This document shows, piece by piece, positions 1 to 15,000 of a stretch of DNA of 64,000 bases (positions are counted from its first letter, which is position 1; each line of letters starts with the position of its first letter). Below the pieces are notes generated by a model, which did no database searches, was not told where the DNA came from, and saw only the letters and a list, made by a program, of their open reading frames with translations. The stretch spans positions 4,335,101-4,399,100 of the forward strand of contig NC_018396.1 of assembly GCF_000208865.1 (NCBI RefSeq), in the 5' to 3' direction. Position numbers and translations under genes: made by a program. Origin of the DNA: Neospora caninum Liverpool (Eukaryota; Apicomplexa; Conoidasida; Eucoccidiorida; Sarcocystidae).

Positions 1-1
1 T

Positions 2-3000
2 CTGATTATCCACAATGGAAATTTGGTTTTCACTGACAGCCATGGGGTAGAAACGTCTGTGTTTCCCTTGGACGCTCTTCTCGGAGATGCGCAAATACTG
101 GCTGGAAATCCCTACTGCAGCTCCAATAATGGGCTCGGCTGCACAGTGGTCTTACAGGAAGTATCTGAAGGTATGCATTAAGGTGATGCGCTTCTCATAG
201 CTATGACGAGTGAAACGTGTTCTTGCAACACGAGTGTTCGCCTGTGTCCATCAAGAAAAACCAACCGACCACTAACGTTTGGCCTACTGAAGCATCTAAA
301 AAAGAACTATCCTAATGTGGTTCCTTTGGTCCCTTAAATGCATCTATGGCTCCTTCCTCTCCTGGTAGAGGTTCATTTGCGCGAGGCGCACAGTACAGAC
401 GTGGGCAACCAATGGTACAACTGCATTTCAGACTGGCATCCAGATTTGAGCCTGACACTCGTGCTGCGAGCTCACGGGGTTGTCTTGTGACGCACACGTG
501 TTTCGGTGCTCTCCTTCTTTGTTTTGTTTCGAGTCCGAATTTCCAAACTGGGCGCCCAGCCTTGTTTGGTGATTCCGTCGGTATTTTGCGTTATGACGGC
601 CACGGTGTCGTGTGTACTGTTCAACTGTCGTACCGACATTGGGAGGTGGGAGGAGAGCAGTGGACTTCCGACGGATCTGTTCACAAGCCAACGGTATCAG
701 GCAACGATTGTCGCTCACCTATTGTGGGGTACCTAGTAGCTATGTGCAATCTATCCCTCGTCCAGGAGTACGTAACTTCGAGATAAAGGCTGTCTGGACA
801 GATGCTTTGACGGTGTGTGGGTACCTGCAGATGGCATTCGAGGTCTGGTTGGGCCTCCCCGGGATCTCGAAGTTATCTTCAAGCAACGGATAAGCGACGA
901 CGCTTCTTCCCAAAGCCCTGATCTCCGGAGCCTCTTACAGAGACATCCTATAATAACGTCCCCGTACACTCGTTTTGCCGCTAGCTCCCGGTAAGGCTGC
1001 ACCCGTTTGACAGCCTCCCCAGAACTTTTTTTCCAAGATAGGAGGTCCGAGCCCCGCTCCTTTCCTTGTCGTCCGCCCGATGAAAGCGTTGCTGCTTGGT
1101 ACAGGGTTTGTTGGCAGAAAATTCAAAACGGACAGCGTCGACTGCTCAATTCAACTAATGTGTTCGTTGGCTCAAGCAAAGGTGGCATTTTCACCAATGA
1201 ATTAGCCGACAGCGTGATAACGCCAGGTGTAACTCGTGACAGCGCCTTTTGCCCAGCAGCGCCCCGTGTTAAACCCGAACGCTCGAGTATTTACATTGGC
1301 GCATAGGACGGCGCTTTCGCCATAGCGGGCAACCGCACATCGTGAGGCGTCAACATCACCAAAAGCTAGTTTTTGTCGGGCAGCAGCCATTGGTTGGTAC
1401 CTGAGCGCTTTGTGCTGATCATGTTTTTGCGTCGGTATCCAGACATCCAGGCCTCGAGACGTCCAAATTCCTGTCGACCCAATACACATCTGGCGCCTCA
1501 GGCATTTTGAATCCGATTCAGTGCATTACGGCCGGAACGATAGTCGCGTGGCTGGTCCGGCCAGGAGAGGGAAATATATCAGCTCCACGTTATCCTGTTT
1601 ACTTGAAGAGAGTGGCCATAAACACAGTGGACGATTTCGACTACGGGTTATTCACGTAAGTCACATAGTCGAGGGGCTCCGGCCACGAGTTCTCGATCTG
1701 AACAAGAGGATATGATGTCCCTTAGAACGCGCACGTGGTGTTAGGAACGGGTGCCTCGTTGTTCTTTGGTCTGGCGCGGCGTTCAAGTGTAGCGGAGATC
1801 ACCTGAATGGCGCACCGAAGTGTGAGTTCGGGCACTAGTAGTAGCCGTCCAGACGCCTTCGGCTCAGTCAAGTAAACAGTAAAAAGGCGTCTACGAAAGA
1901 AAAGCAGCATTCCAGATTGTGTTGTCTTCAGTCGGATGTAAAGCCGTTGTAAAATGTGGGTTGGGGGCAGGCACAGAGGCCTACCTGGGAACCAACACTC
2001 TCTATTGCGTGCATCGAAATTTCAACGTCGAACATGCGCATCACATAATCGCGATGTTTTAGCCGTGCGGGTGGTGTGTCAGTTCATCTTGGTGAACGAT
2101 TCGGATTCGAGATAATTCAAGGTAGCTGCTCCTTGTTTCATCGAGGCAGTATGAACAGTACAACGTGGCTTTCCGCTGAGCTTGTTATGAGAATGCTAAG
2201 GCAGAAGTAGATACTTGGATGGGACTTAATGTAGAAGTCGCTTCCGGGCGCACGACTCCGTTTTGCCCAAAGACACTTTACTGTCTCCTTTCGAGGTGTG
2301 CATTGCACACTACAGCATAAGCTATATCATAGTTGTGTCGGGTGTCAAACCTTCTGATCTGCTGTTTCAGGAAACTCCAAACCGACCTTTTAGCAGGGGT
2401 GAAATTGTTGATGTTTGCGTATACATTTGACAAGGCCGGAGTGTACTCGTTTGCCTATCAAGACAACGCATTACTCCAGAGTGTGGTCAAGGTTGTCGAC
2501 GGTGTAGACGAACTTTGTCCACCTGGATTCGAGCACCCACAACCGCAAACTCGAGAAACCCTTGAGACATTGGGAATAGCTGCAGCTGGCACCCTGCACC
2601 TGACTCCTGCTTGGGTACCCATCAGCGTCGCGTGCGTAGGCATCATTGCGGTGATCAGCGTCGTCGCCATTTTCCTATACTTCTTCCGCCGCTACTTTTG
2701 GGTCTTCCCTATCGAAGCGGGAACCACGACTTCTCCGAAACGCAGGTACATCTGGTCTGTGGCTCGCTCGATTCTGTTGCGTAGTGCTACGCTACACGGC
2801 AGCCGGTAAAGTAGTGCACGTCCAATACGTGAAAAAGTCTGGATGCTGTTGTGTTCATCTCCTTCTGCCTTAACGCAACGGTTGTACTCCGTTCTCCTAT
2901 GCAGGAATTCATTCGTTGCGGCGCGTCAAACTCACATCCTCGGGTATCCCTCTATGCGTTTTTTTCTCCTGCAGCTTACTCCAATACGTTCGCGACATTC

Positions 3001-6000
3001 TGCTATGTCGTATGCGTGGAGAACCAGAGGAGAAGAGATCCATTGTCCCTGAGGATTTCGATCCGCGTGTCTTCCAGGCTGCATACGTGGAGTTGGTTAA
3101 CATACAAAACTGCATTGCGGAGGGGTAAGTAGCCGAGGTGTCAAGAGATCTGAGTACCTTGATGGCAGAACCAGCCTTCCTCTTTCCGACTCGGAAAGAA
3201 TCCTGCGTAGTTGCGTTGTGGTAGCATCCCGGCAGATACTGCAGTGACGACTCTTGCCAACTTTCTGCAGTTGGGGAACCACGTAGTCAGAATGCATCAA
3301 GTCGCCGTTGCCATATCTGTCGGCGCCAACCGAAGCGACAGAAGCATCTTCACTTTTGAATGCGGCACTGCCTGATTGTTGGATGCACGTAGGGTAGCTG
3401 CGGTCAGCAGTGAGCATCAGGCTAGGCACGAAATGCTGAAAGACAGAGAGATCGCCTTCCGACACGGCCTCGGAACGTTCTTAAGACGAATTCAGGACCA
3501 AACTGTAAGCCAGAAAACATTTTCGTGTGGTAGTTTTAGAACACAGCATAATATAATGAATCTCCACGTCCGGAGATGCTGACACCGGAGTAGGTACGTA
3601 TCTGCCTTCGCTCATCCTGTTTGTTGCGTTTCCAGTTTTGCCTCGATCATTCCGAGGAAAAACTTGCGTGCAGCGTGTTTGCACAGGGGCTCCTCTGTTG
3701 CTCTGTTGCTGTAGGAGGAGCTGACGAGCGCACAGGGGGCCAGCAGGTACAGGCTCGGCGTGGCTGCGTCCCTGTTCCTGCTGCGGAAAGATGGTCTGAT
3801 TGATCTCGTTCGGTCGGAGCGGCTGGCTTCCCAGGTGTGCTGAGGTGTCCGGTGTTGTATTCATCTTTAGCAACTATTTCCGTATCGTCAGAAAAGGTGG
3901 AGCAGCCAGGAGGCGCCCCTGCTTTTTGAGGCTCCTCTTCCCAGGAACATATAGGTGTTGGCGCGACATCGTCACAAAAATGTCGGGTTGTCAGTAAAAA
4001 GAGGGACCAAAAAGGAGGACGAAAAGCACAGGTGCTTCAATGTCTCCTCAGACGCGTCGGCGAAACTCCAGTAGTTGTTCCGAGTAGATCAGCTCATTGT
4101 CACTGATTAATAGAGAAGAGCACGAGGAAGTCGAGGATGTGGATCGTGACTCATCCAATCCCAGTCGCAGGAAGACTGAGGCGTTGCCGGGACAAATGTG
4201 GATGATTGTGGGATGCCCGTAGCGTGAAGCGGCAGCGACCGCAAATTCAGAAAAGTGTACCGCAGAATCGCAGCCCTCGTCGGAACGGGACGAATGCATT
4301 GCCAAAGCGCGACTCGCTCCGTCAGCGAATATTGGATCCGAATTTAAAAGTGGGTTCCCGGCCTGCGCAGATCCACACTTTTTCGCATGTTCCGATTGGA
4401 GAGACAGCTTCGTTGGGAAGGTCAGAAGTCATCCTACCGAGTCAACTTTATAGGGAGGTGACGCGCTGTGTCCGGACCACTTCCGGAGAGTGCTTTCGCA
4501 TTCTCACATCGAATAACGCTAGTTGTGTGTCTTCCTGAAGCTGCTGTCAAGGAGCTTGTCGCTTCACTAAAAGGTGAATGGAGCGCAGAAGAACTGCCAT
4601 CAACAGTCGCTCGCTTCAAGGCGCGTGTACAGAGTACTCCCGGCATTGAAGAGGTGAGCTCGGCGACTGTACATCGCGGTTTCGAGATTGAACAAGTCGC
4701 AACGGGGGCTCCGGCATCCACAGCCTCGGCACAAAAGAGCTGCGTTTCGAGACAGTCCCGTCGCTACACACAAATGTATGGACTGTTCCTGACCGGCTCA
4801 CTTTGTGCCACCTCTTGAACTTAAAAGGACTTTAAGATACATGTCTTCTGTATTCAAATGCTGTGCGATTCGCGTTTTTCTGGTTCGGCGCGGAGGGTGA
4901 TATCCACGAAGAAGCGGATGCCAAGTCCAGTCGCAGAATGTTTAGTCTGAAGAAACCCTAAGTAATCTTTTTTTAAAAATGGTTGTTCTGCAGGAATATG
5001 CCAGCGCTGTTGTCGCCATGAGCGAGGACCAACTGAAACACTTTGTAAGCCGAGCGGCTGGTAGAGATGCAGAGGGCTGCAGCCTGGATTGAGACGTGTC
5101 AGGCAGTCACCCGCAGGTGCTCCACATGTATCGAGAAGTCGTATCCGGTCACGGACAAAGCATGAAGACGAGCCTCAGAAGGCGAAAAAACCAATTCATC
5201 CGCCATGATGAGAAATGTGGCCTTAACGATAGTAAAGGGTTCCTAAGACTGAGACCAGCTGCACGGGCATAGTCTGGCTTCCAGCTTCTTTGTCGTGCAC
5301 AGACCTCCAGACCTGTTTAGGCCTTTTTCCCATCGAGTGGAAATTGAGAACGCGCTTCCTCGGCTGTATGACTAGGGTCAAAGCCAGACAAGAGCAGGGT
5401 TTGTCGCTTGCTTCAGCTGCTGTCGGCGGGACAAAGCTGCCTGTATTGTGCTCTGGCTGAAAAGCCGGCAGACATCAGTTAACTCCTGACGGTGCATTTG
5501 TGTGCGAAGCACACCACCAAAGGCGAACCGAGCTCCCCTCGAACCAACACAAACCAGCACAAATGTTGGCTTTCTTAAGCGGAGAGCTGCAGCTCACCGG
5601 AAGCATTCGTGTGCCGTCCAGCCTGTGCCGAGTTTTGATCCTTCTCGCGCAATCTTTGCCCTTTCTCGTCAGGTACAAAAAGTCAACCGAGATGCGGAGC
5701 ATCACGCACTGGAGGAGGCGTTGGTGCAAGAACGCGATGACTTCGCAAACGACAAACACAAGCTGATTCTTGAAGCGGTGAGCCTTCACTCGATTGGATG
5801 GTAACCAACCGCGCCAATCGCCGCTAGGCGCCGTCCACATGTGCTGAATTTGCGAAGTGTATAATTGCTTTTCCATGAATGCCGATTTGTATTTGTAGGA
5901 GCAGGCACTGATGCAGGAGTCTTACGAACAACACAAGAAGCGTGTCCAGTGCACGGGTAAGGGCTGGGTTTCTTTGCGCCAGTGGCACTGTTTCTCACAC

Positions 6001-9000
6001 TTTGGTCTCTGCAACTAGTGAAGACGAAGACGGACAAACCGTGTCAAATGCAAACCTGGAGTCAACGCCCGGCGCAGCGTTTGCAACGAGGGCAACTGAC
6101 TGCCGACACCAGTGTCGGCATTGTCACATCCACACAGGGTGTTTTATCCAGCGCTCTGGTGCAGCTGGGTCGGCAGTCGCAACACGGGTAGTGTTGCATG
6201 GTCACGTTTTTTGTAGTGAATCGCCGTTTTAGAGTGGTGTGGCCGTTGACAGTCGCGGTGCACTGGTTCCCGGGTGAAGATCGTTTCTGCGTGGCCCCAG
6301 AGCTTGCGTGTGAGTCGTGCAGGAACCGATGCCGTGTGCTGGCGTCTGCCCCTTGCCTTCAGAAAACGCGCACAAGTCCGTCCTGGAAGCGCACAATGCG
6401 CTGGGAGCCATTCTGTACGCTGAAGCAAATGAGGCTCTATCTCAGGCCACGTGCGCTGAATTCGCAGGCAAAGTTCTTGACATTATTACTGTGAGCAACC
6501 ACAGGGTTCATCCGGTTTGTCAGTCCACCCGTTTATGCACGACAGCCACTAGCGAATTTGCCGCTTTCTCGCCCACGAGATTCGGTTTTTCGGAAGTTGT
6601 CTCCCAGCAAGGGCAGGTGCAGCGGCAGAGTTCTTGTGGGTAGCGTGGGTGGGTTTTCTTACTTGATCGTGCGAATCGGCGCAGGACTTGCCCCCGTGCT
6701 TATGGCTCGTACTCAGACAGAGCTGCCAAAGAAGGATACGGTACCAGTCTAACGCTTCGAGGAAATTTGACGTAGCCCTAAACTCGAAGGTTAGCAAGGG
6801 GAATTCACCTTGTCCCAGATACTATCGCCTGTTAGTCTTTCTTCTGGGTATCTTCCGGCCCTTGACAGGAAATCGAAAAGGTTTTGGGGGCATGCTGCAA
6901 CGGAATAAGAAACGCCTTAACAGCACAATCCAAACACCTGGCCGCTCAACTGGAGGACCTCTGTACCGGCTACGAAAGGAGAATAGAACGTCTGCTTGGA
7001 GTAAGGCCTTGCTCTTTCCGTTGCAGAACAGCAACTAGATCCCTAAAGGCAACCGTGAACATTTGTTTGCTTCCTGACTGCCACCTTGAGCTTGATAAAG
7101 CCATAAAACGTCCGCGTGTTCTCGTTTCACAATCTGCAAGCTTCTCGGTACAGCCGAGATGATCGACACACTGTCTGACACTAGACACCACTCTAATGAA
7201 CAAGACGCTTGAACTTAATACAACAAAAGGCAAACGGGCAGCATTCAACAGGGCGCCCGCCGAGAGGGAGCGCTTCCCCGGGTATCAGCGTAGAGTTGGA
7301 ATGGGGGGAGAAAGGGCTGAGGGTTTTATAGAAAACTCTATTGCTTGTCCTAACACCGAGGGTACCTGCGGTTCAGTGCGTTTCGGATCGTGCTGTGGCT
7401 AATGAAGCGGACACAGAATGGCGAATGAAGGAGAGGAGGCTTGCGGCAACTTCCTAAGCACGCGCACGCGTATTTGAATGTTTTACTCTGGCTCAGCAAC
7501 TTGAACATGAAGAGGAAGCCGCCTTCCAATTGGCATGCAGAGAGGAACGCAAACAGATAGAAAACGCTTACCAACACTTCAAGCAGCACTGGAGTTTACG
7601 AACGAAAGTCACGTAAGACAATCACACTTGTTTCGGAATAGAAACGCGAGGTGCCGTTGCACAGGCTGTGTGCAGTACAGTTAGGGATACGCCGTTGCTG
7701 TATGTCACTTTGCTCGTTTCGCACAGTGCTCTTTCAACGCATAGCTCATCGCGAAGACACTTCTCTGTGTAGAAAGAAAGCGAGAATGGACTTCATACCT
7801 TCACAACCGCCGCAAATGTGTGTTCGTCTGTACGTTTGCAGATTTGAGGCCCGGCTTTGCGTGTCCGTGAATGCTCTTGAGGAAAAGGCGTTACTGTCTT
7901 TGTCATTATGCACGACAGCAGACGAGGTGGCGGAGGTTGAGGCAAATTTTGTAGCTGAAAAGCAGAAAGTAAGTCCTGCGGTTGTGCCTGTCACCGTGGT
8001 TAAACCTGTTGGGGATTTTCAGCGCCAAATGCATGCCGGGATCCACGTGGAAGTTCGTATCCTCCACAACCCGGCCTCGCCTACAAGCTCTTCATAAACA
8101 CTCCCTTCACCAAATTCAGCAATAAGACACGCGACACATTCTGTACTGCGGAGCAGCTACTATCTGGACGAAAGGCAACAGATTTGATGCTTGGAGGCGT
8201 CGCGATGTGACGTTCCAGCAACGTAGTAGGTACGTAGAGCGCGTAGTCATTCAATTTGTTACTATCCCCAGGTATCAGCGGATTTGCAGGAGACATTTTC
8301 AAATAAGGAGAAGGAAGTTCTTGGTGCTGCGGAGTCATGCTTCAGAAGCCGGTTGCAGCTTCTGCAGCAAAGACATCAACTGGAGCAGAAGCTTCGTCAA
8401 AAGGCTCAGAGATATGTTAGGGACAGAGAGGTCAACCTGTGTGAAACGGGTCGTCAAGAAGCTCTCATAATGACTGAAGAAATGTTCTTGTGTTTCAGTA
8501 AACTTCTAAAGGTAAAGCACCGCAATGTCCGACGAACAAGAACCCCTCAGGCTTCACGAGGATGCAACAAGCTCCCAGCGAAAATGGTCCAGCATTTCTC
8601 CCTCCACTATTCGAGCACTACCACATCATTGACCACTGCTAAAACCGAGCATGTTGCTTTAGGAGTTGTACTCGCGACACGCAACCTCGCCTTTGTCGGG
8701 CGTGCCTTTCTCCGCCAATGGCTCTACATCTTGTTAAGGCATCTTAGACCTATTTCATGGTGGTTTTCCTGGGTAACACCTTTGCCGAAGATCACAGTCC
8801 TTATAAATCGAGGACGCAACCTGTGTGGTTCACTCAGGCGCTAGATGGCTATCGCTCCAGCATCTGCGATGCACTGGTTAATTTTTCCCAAAAGACTAAG
8901 GTACGCTGAAGCGCTCTTCCGGTGACAGTGCCAGTTCGCTGTAGCTTTCGATTTCAACTGTAGCGCGTTGTTTGGAATCTCACCTAACATCGCCTCTCGT

Positions 9001-12000
9001 GAAACGTGCTTTAAAACCTTCCCAGGTGACACGCCGGAACGAGACAAGTCATTGCGGAGGACCGGTGTCATCTCATGTCACCGAGCGTGAAATGACCTCG
9101 GCTTTGATACTGTGGATAAGACACTTGTCAAACGTTTGTCTAGTGCGGAGGTGATGGCAGTTTGTAGTTCACGTGTTTCCTTCGAGTAGGTCTGTCCCTT
9201 TTTCCCAGGGTTGCCGAAAATACGTCTGGTGGAAGTGGTGACGAACAATTCCATAAACGTGCCGCATAGCATACTGCCACCTCCAAATTAGAAGTACGGA
9301 TACTTGCAACTATCGCTTATTGCATTGGCCTCTGCAGATTATGCTGGCGCTTGCTGACAAGAAAGAAAGGCAATTTGAACGTGATAGGGCAGTCAGGGAC
9401 TTATCACGCTGCCTGGCAAACGCAGAGGCAGGCTTGCAACGGAGCATGTCCGAGGCTGCCTCAAGCTTTATCAGCCATGTGCATGCCAGAGTAGCCGACT
9501 CGCGATCCCACCTTGTAAAGCGATTGGCCAAAACAAATACAGAAGGCACCCAGGGTACTGCGGACGACCACAAACAACTAAGGCTGTAAGACTGGGGACC
9601 ATAAGCGGGAGCAGAGGCGTTTAACACGTACTAGCCTCTACACGTAGGCAAAACTGCATCGATGGAACCTAATGCTGGGCTATGACCCCCGCGTGAGTTC
9701 AACAAGTTTCGCGAGTCCGCAAAGTTTGCCTGCCCTCGCCCCGGCCGCTGACGATACGCGTAGCCGGTGCCTCCTTTGCAGACGCAGCTATCCCAGTGAC
9801 AGAGGAGCAGTTGGCCATGGCCACCGCTTCATTATGTTTAAGCGCACAACAATGTTCGCGCCATAGCGATGGGCAAAAAAATCCCCTCTGAAGTAATAAA
9901 CCTCGCTGACGCAAGCAAGTGGCGACCTTGCCTGACAAGCGTGTTGCACTTTGTGAGGGCGCCTGCGCGATGTTCATAGGCTGGAATCTGAAGAAATCGG
10001 AGTGCATACGAGCTTCTTTGGGACTCTGTCAACGCTACTCTTCGATGCTCAAGAGGGGCAAAATGCTGCGCTGAAGGATGTTCAGCTAAACGTTCAACGG
10101 AATTCGGCCCTAGAGGAGGATCGACACTGGATGTGTTATCAGATAAATGTGGTGAGCCCTGAGGCGTCCAAACGCCTACCAAAGCTGCCGAGCCCCCCTC
10201 GGCTGTGCCATCCTGCGGCCGGTTTCGCTACGAAGCAAGTGAAAGCGCTGTTCTTCGGGGGTTGATTGAGAGGTCACATCTATTCCAGTGGCAGTCCAAA
10301 TCGCGCCGCAGTCAAAATGCACATAGACCATTCGTTCACAAACAGCTTCACGGAGGCAGCTTGGAGTTTCTCCCATTCGCGATGCTTTGCTCATGAAGGG
10401 TACAAAGACGCCAAGCACAAGTTCTCTCGAGGTACCAGAACCGTTCAGATTCTGGACGAAACTGGCCTTCAGCCCCAGTGGCAGGCACCATCCGTTCATC
10501 ATAGAGTCGGTCCGCCTGAGCTATGCGCTGGCAAATGGATCAGCGGAGAGATTAAGCAGAAGAGCTCTTTCGCTATGGCAAAGGCGATTGATCTAGCTAC
10601 TTCAGTGACGGTGCGGCACATTCCTTTATGCGACGATGTCGTAAAGGAGCAGGGGATCCTATGGCCACTAGCGGCTTTGAATAGTGCTGCTACATGAGGT
10701 GCTGTTCTGTATCGAGCAGCGTGGTTGCACGGATCAAAGTTCTAGATCAAGACCCGTGGCACTGGCTCTGTACGCATCACGGAAACTTCTGAGGGTGTCC
10801 GGAGGAGCACAGGCAGAGTTTGACGAGCGACGAAAAGAATGTTAAATTACATGGGGTTTTTGGCACGCTCATACCAGATGTCTGTTGCACACTCTCACGG
10901 GTTCCATTAGCGCCCTGTCTTATTCTGCTGCTAACAGATCCGAGAGAAAGGCGGCAGTCAGGGAACGACAATCGAGAATCTGTTGGTACGCAGATGCGCA
11001 AAAACTCTTGGAAACTATCCGAATTGCAGTAGACGACAGACTGGCAGCTATCCATTCTCTGCGGCCGGCTATCAAATGCAACACCAACCGTTTCTTGACG
11101 GGTGTCTCAAATTCCGGTCAGAATGCCTATCGCCTTAGACAAACGCACATTCAACAGGGTACACATCGGTAGACTCCTAGCTGTGAGGATTTCCGATTCG
11201 GTGTCTGCTAATATTTCTCCTGTTTCTCGTGTGGTTCTCTGCTTTGCCCCTCTCCCATGCCGTAACTCACTCTGCATGGACGGGTATGTGTACCGTGTAA
11301 GCGCCCCCTTAACTTTCACGGCTCTGCCGGTGTCTAAGGAATCGGGGTCGGCCGCGATATGTGAGGTGCGGCAGCTCAATCCCATTCTTACCACACGGCT
11401 CACGTGAACATCATGCTTGGGTTGACGAAACATTCGAATGCCTCTTCTCCGGCCGTTCGAGCTGCTAGTTGGAGATCTTTCACCACCGCTGGATGCAAAT
11501 TATGGTGCCGAACAGCGACTCCTGAGAGCATATGTAGTGGCTGTTGCAGTCGTCGCTGACAGTGCCAAATTTTGTGCTACAGGAGGAGTACCGTAAAGCC
11601 GTGACCGTGGCGCAATCCCTAATAGTTCAGCAACAGCAACACCGGGCCCAAGAGATGGAGGAGCGATCTCAGAGGCTGAAACGAACCGTTGAGGGGCGTC
11701 TGACACGAGCGGCGGCAGCGCGCAAGAGGTTGCTGAACGACATCCAGCAGATGGTATGTGCATAGAGCCATTTTGGTGCCGAGACCCTGTTTTGATGGCA
11801 ACAGTTTCCTCCCATGGAGTTGAAAAGAGGCCAACATTCGTGAGCCGTCACTAAGACACAAATATAATGCAATAGAGAACTAACACGTCGGCACGAAAGT
11901 GGTGCCATTGTCACTGTATCCGATCAGCCGTATGTCAGATTGTGTGGCGGTGGAGCGATTGTATAACTGGAGTATACACCTGTGATTCACCGCGGATGAG

Positions 12001-15000
12001 GGCCACTCATGATTATCCCGCTCGCTTGAAACTCAGTGCTAATGGTGCCAGATATCAAAGCTACAAGAGACCTACGGCGACGAGTTTGTTAAAGCGACAA
12101 CGTGTAGAGCTGCATTGTGAGTGCGTTACCCTGGTAATATACCGTCTCGTTTTCAGGTGACTTCGTTGTCCCAGTCCATACCCCTGTTCATCGAGAGCAC
12201 GAAACGCGACTCCGTCACTGGCGTTCCTAACACCGAAATTCACGCAATGGTTCGATGAGACCGCATGTGTTCAGTGGCATGGGCAGCCTCCCTACGATGT
12301 TTCTGTACGTTGGAGATTCCGTGCGTTTGCTGATGGACCAGCCGGCCGGAGAACAAATTAAGATACTGTGCCCTTCTTGTTCTGTGCTTGGCTTTTTTGC
12401 AAGAACATTCAACAAGATAAAGACTTCGCGACGTACCGCCAGGCTAGCGATACCTCTGAACAGGAACTCCTGGAAATGCGACTGAGGTGTCTGGCATCAG
12501 CTTCCACAGTCGGCGCGACGACACCTCCTTGGCAGCCCCAGGCAGGTCAAGCAGCAGTTCTGGAGTTGTGCGAGGTAACTAGTCAGCTGTCATGCTGCTA
12601 CAAACGGTGTTTTTCTCGCCCAGAAGAGGACGTTCTCGATTATATTTATGCCTGATCACGTCTACATAAGGTGGACCCGATCTCGACAAACTGTTCCGAG
12701 ACGAATTGTTTCATGTCGAAAGGGGTTCGAGGTATTTGCGCGTTGCACCATAGCCGAAGATTGAAGGACTGAGTTGCCACTCTCTTTCGGTTCACTTGTG
12801 CTCGACCCCGCGAGGAAATGCAAGTGCTGAGGCATATGATCGGTTCATTTGACACTACGGCAGAGTTCGGTCATTTCGTTCACCGGCGCAGCGTCGTTCC
12901 ACACACGGAGGCGATCTGAGGCATGTGACATTCTACAGTCTCTTGCGAAACGTGTATGAGAAAGCATGTGGTGAGCCTCATCTCCGCCCCACAACTGACT
13001 GGCGGCGTGCCGTTGAGAAGCGGCACCTGTCCCATATGGCACCTCTTTGTTTCTTTTGAGCTCCAAGGGGATGCCAAAGATACCACGGGAGGAACGCGAC
13101 AATGGCAGTGGCACGTGTGTTCGGGAGGAAGGAAAACGAGTCATTGCACACCATTGAAGCGAATCGAATCGACATCGCCTTGATTGGTCTGGTTGTTCAG
13201 ACTTCTGAGCCAACCAGTATCCAACCGAAGGTAACAGAAGGCAATGAAGCACTTCTCAATCTTGAGGCGAGCTGCCGCCATCAGCTACAAGAAATTAGGG
13301 TACGCCAATATTTGTTCTTCCCATATGGGTTGGCCGACTAGTGTCAGCAGCTAACTCAAATCCGGCTTCAGCTGCGCGATTGTCTGAGGTGTTGACCCAC
13401 TTCTGACCGTCTGTGATGCATTTATCCTGTGGCCGTTCGTAACCTTCCTACACTGCTGCTGTATCGTACACTTGTACTGCCCCTGAAGAAAAGGTATGCC
13501 ACATACGACGTTTAGGGGGAGCCCAGACCCTATCTGGTTGCAATTTCATCTAGTGCCTTCCCTGATGGGAAAATCTGAGTGCATTATATCAGGAAGATAT
13601 CAGAGATTTTTCAATCCTAATACGGCTCGCAGAGAGCACTTATCTGGCGCTTGATGACGAGGGCATCCAGGCGATGGGCGCCTACAGCGACGGCTCGTGG
13701 TCGGGCATCATGAAGGACGTCGGTACAGGTAATGAGTAAGTACCGCATGTTGCTGCAGTATTCTGGAGTCATGCGTTCGAAGACGCCTTTTCCTCTAGAG
13801 TCATGACAGAATAACTTCCAACACCTATGTTTGCCCGCAGTTCACGAAGTATGAGAAGAGCGAAATCAAAGGAGTGAACAACAACTGCTGTTGCTTACCT
13901 CACTTGTTGAGAGACAACCCATTCCTCGACACTTTGGCGACACACACGAATATACTGGTTGTTGTCGTGTACGTTCGTAGTGAGAGGAAGTTGCAGTGGT
14001 GAACGTCTCTTCTTCCGACAGAAGGAGAGGCAATGTTCGTGGTGTCCAAGAGGAATGCCACACTAGGTTTGGGAGCAGTATACGTCGACAAGTGAAACCA
14101 AGTTTGAACACGATGTTGTGTGGAGGAATTGCGTTTTCTGCCAAACAAACTCATTTCGCTCTATGGAGTCTCGGCTTTAACGATGCCGACAGGACGAAGC
14201 GAGAGACGGCCAAGCGATACGTCTGGGCACCACTCACAGATCCGTTCTTCCACGCTGAGCGGATAGGAGACCAGGGTTCTGAAACGTGGCTTGCCTTACT
14301 TCACCAGTTACTTCTGGAAGGCCTTCCTCGGTGCAGATCACTGGACGCTTCACACGAGCCTTCGCCATCGTCCCGTGTGGAGAGCTCCTAATTGGGTCAC
14401 GGTCATAACTTGAGAGCCCTCATGCTGCTAAAAAGGCAATAAACGGTATTGCCGAAAGGTGGTTTCTTCAGTGTTCATGTTCGCAGACCTGCGACAGACC
14501 TCGGAACAGAAGGCGTCTGGCGCACGGCAAATCAATCCGAGATGCTGTCTGTTCTGCAAGACCTTAATGCCCGTCCTTTCAGAACGGCGATAACCGAAGA
14601 CCTAGGCCACATTACTTTGGTATGGCACGCCTCTGCGCGTAGGACACTACCAAGCATCTTATCCCATTCTTAGCCGGTTACTTAGCGACAGGGGACGACA
14701 CCGTAATATGATTACAGCCACAGCACCTACCGATTCCTTGAACAGCGGTTCTCTGGATGGAGCACAAAACGGTGGATTCCACGTCTTGCGTTAATCACGT
14801 GTCCTTCGAGTTCCGTGCTGTCATGTGCCCACACGTATAATGGGCAGTGTGATCGAGCACTTCCACCGGTGCTCATATACGTTTGCGGATTCTTTCCACT
14901 GCGTTACTTTCAGGGCGTCTGGGAACACGCGACTAGCGTAGAAGGAAAGGGGGCTTCACTCCCGTACCGGACTGGTGTCTCAACGGACAAATTGAAGCAA

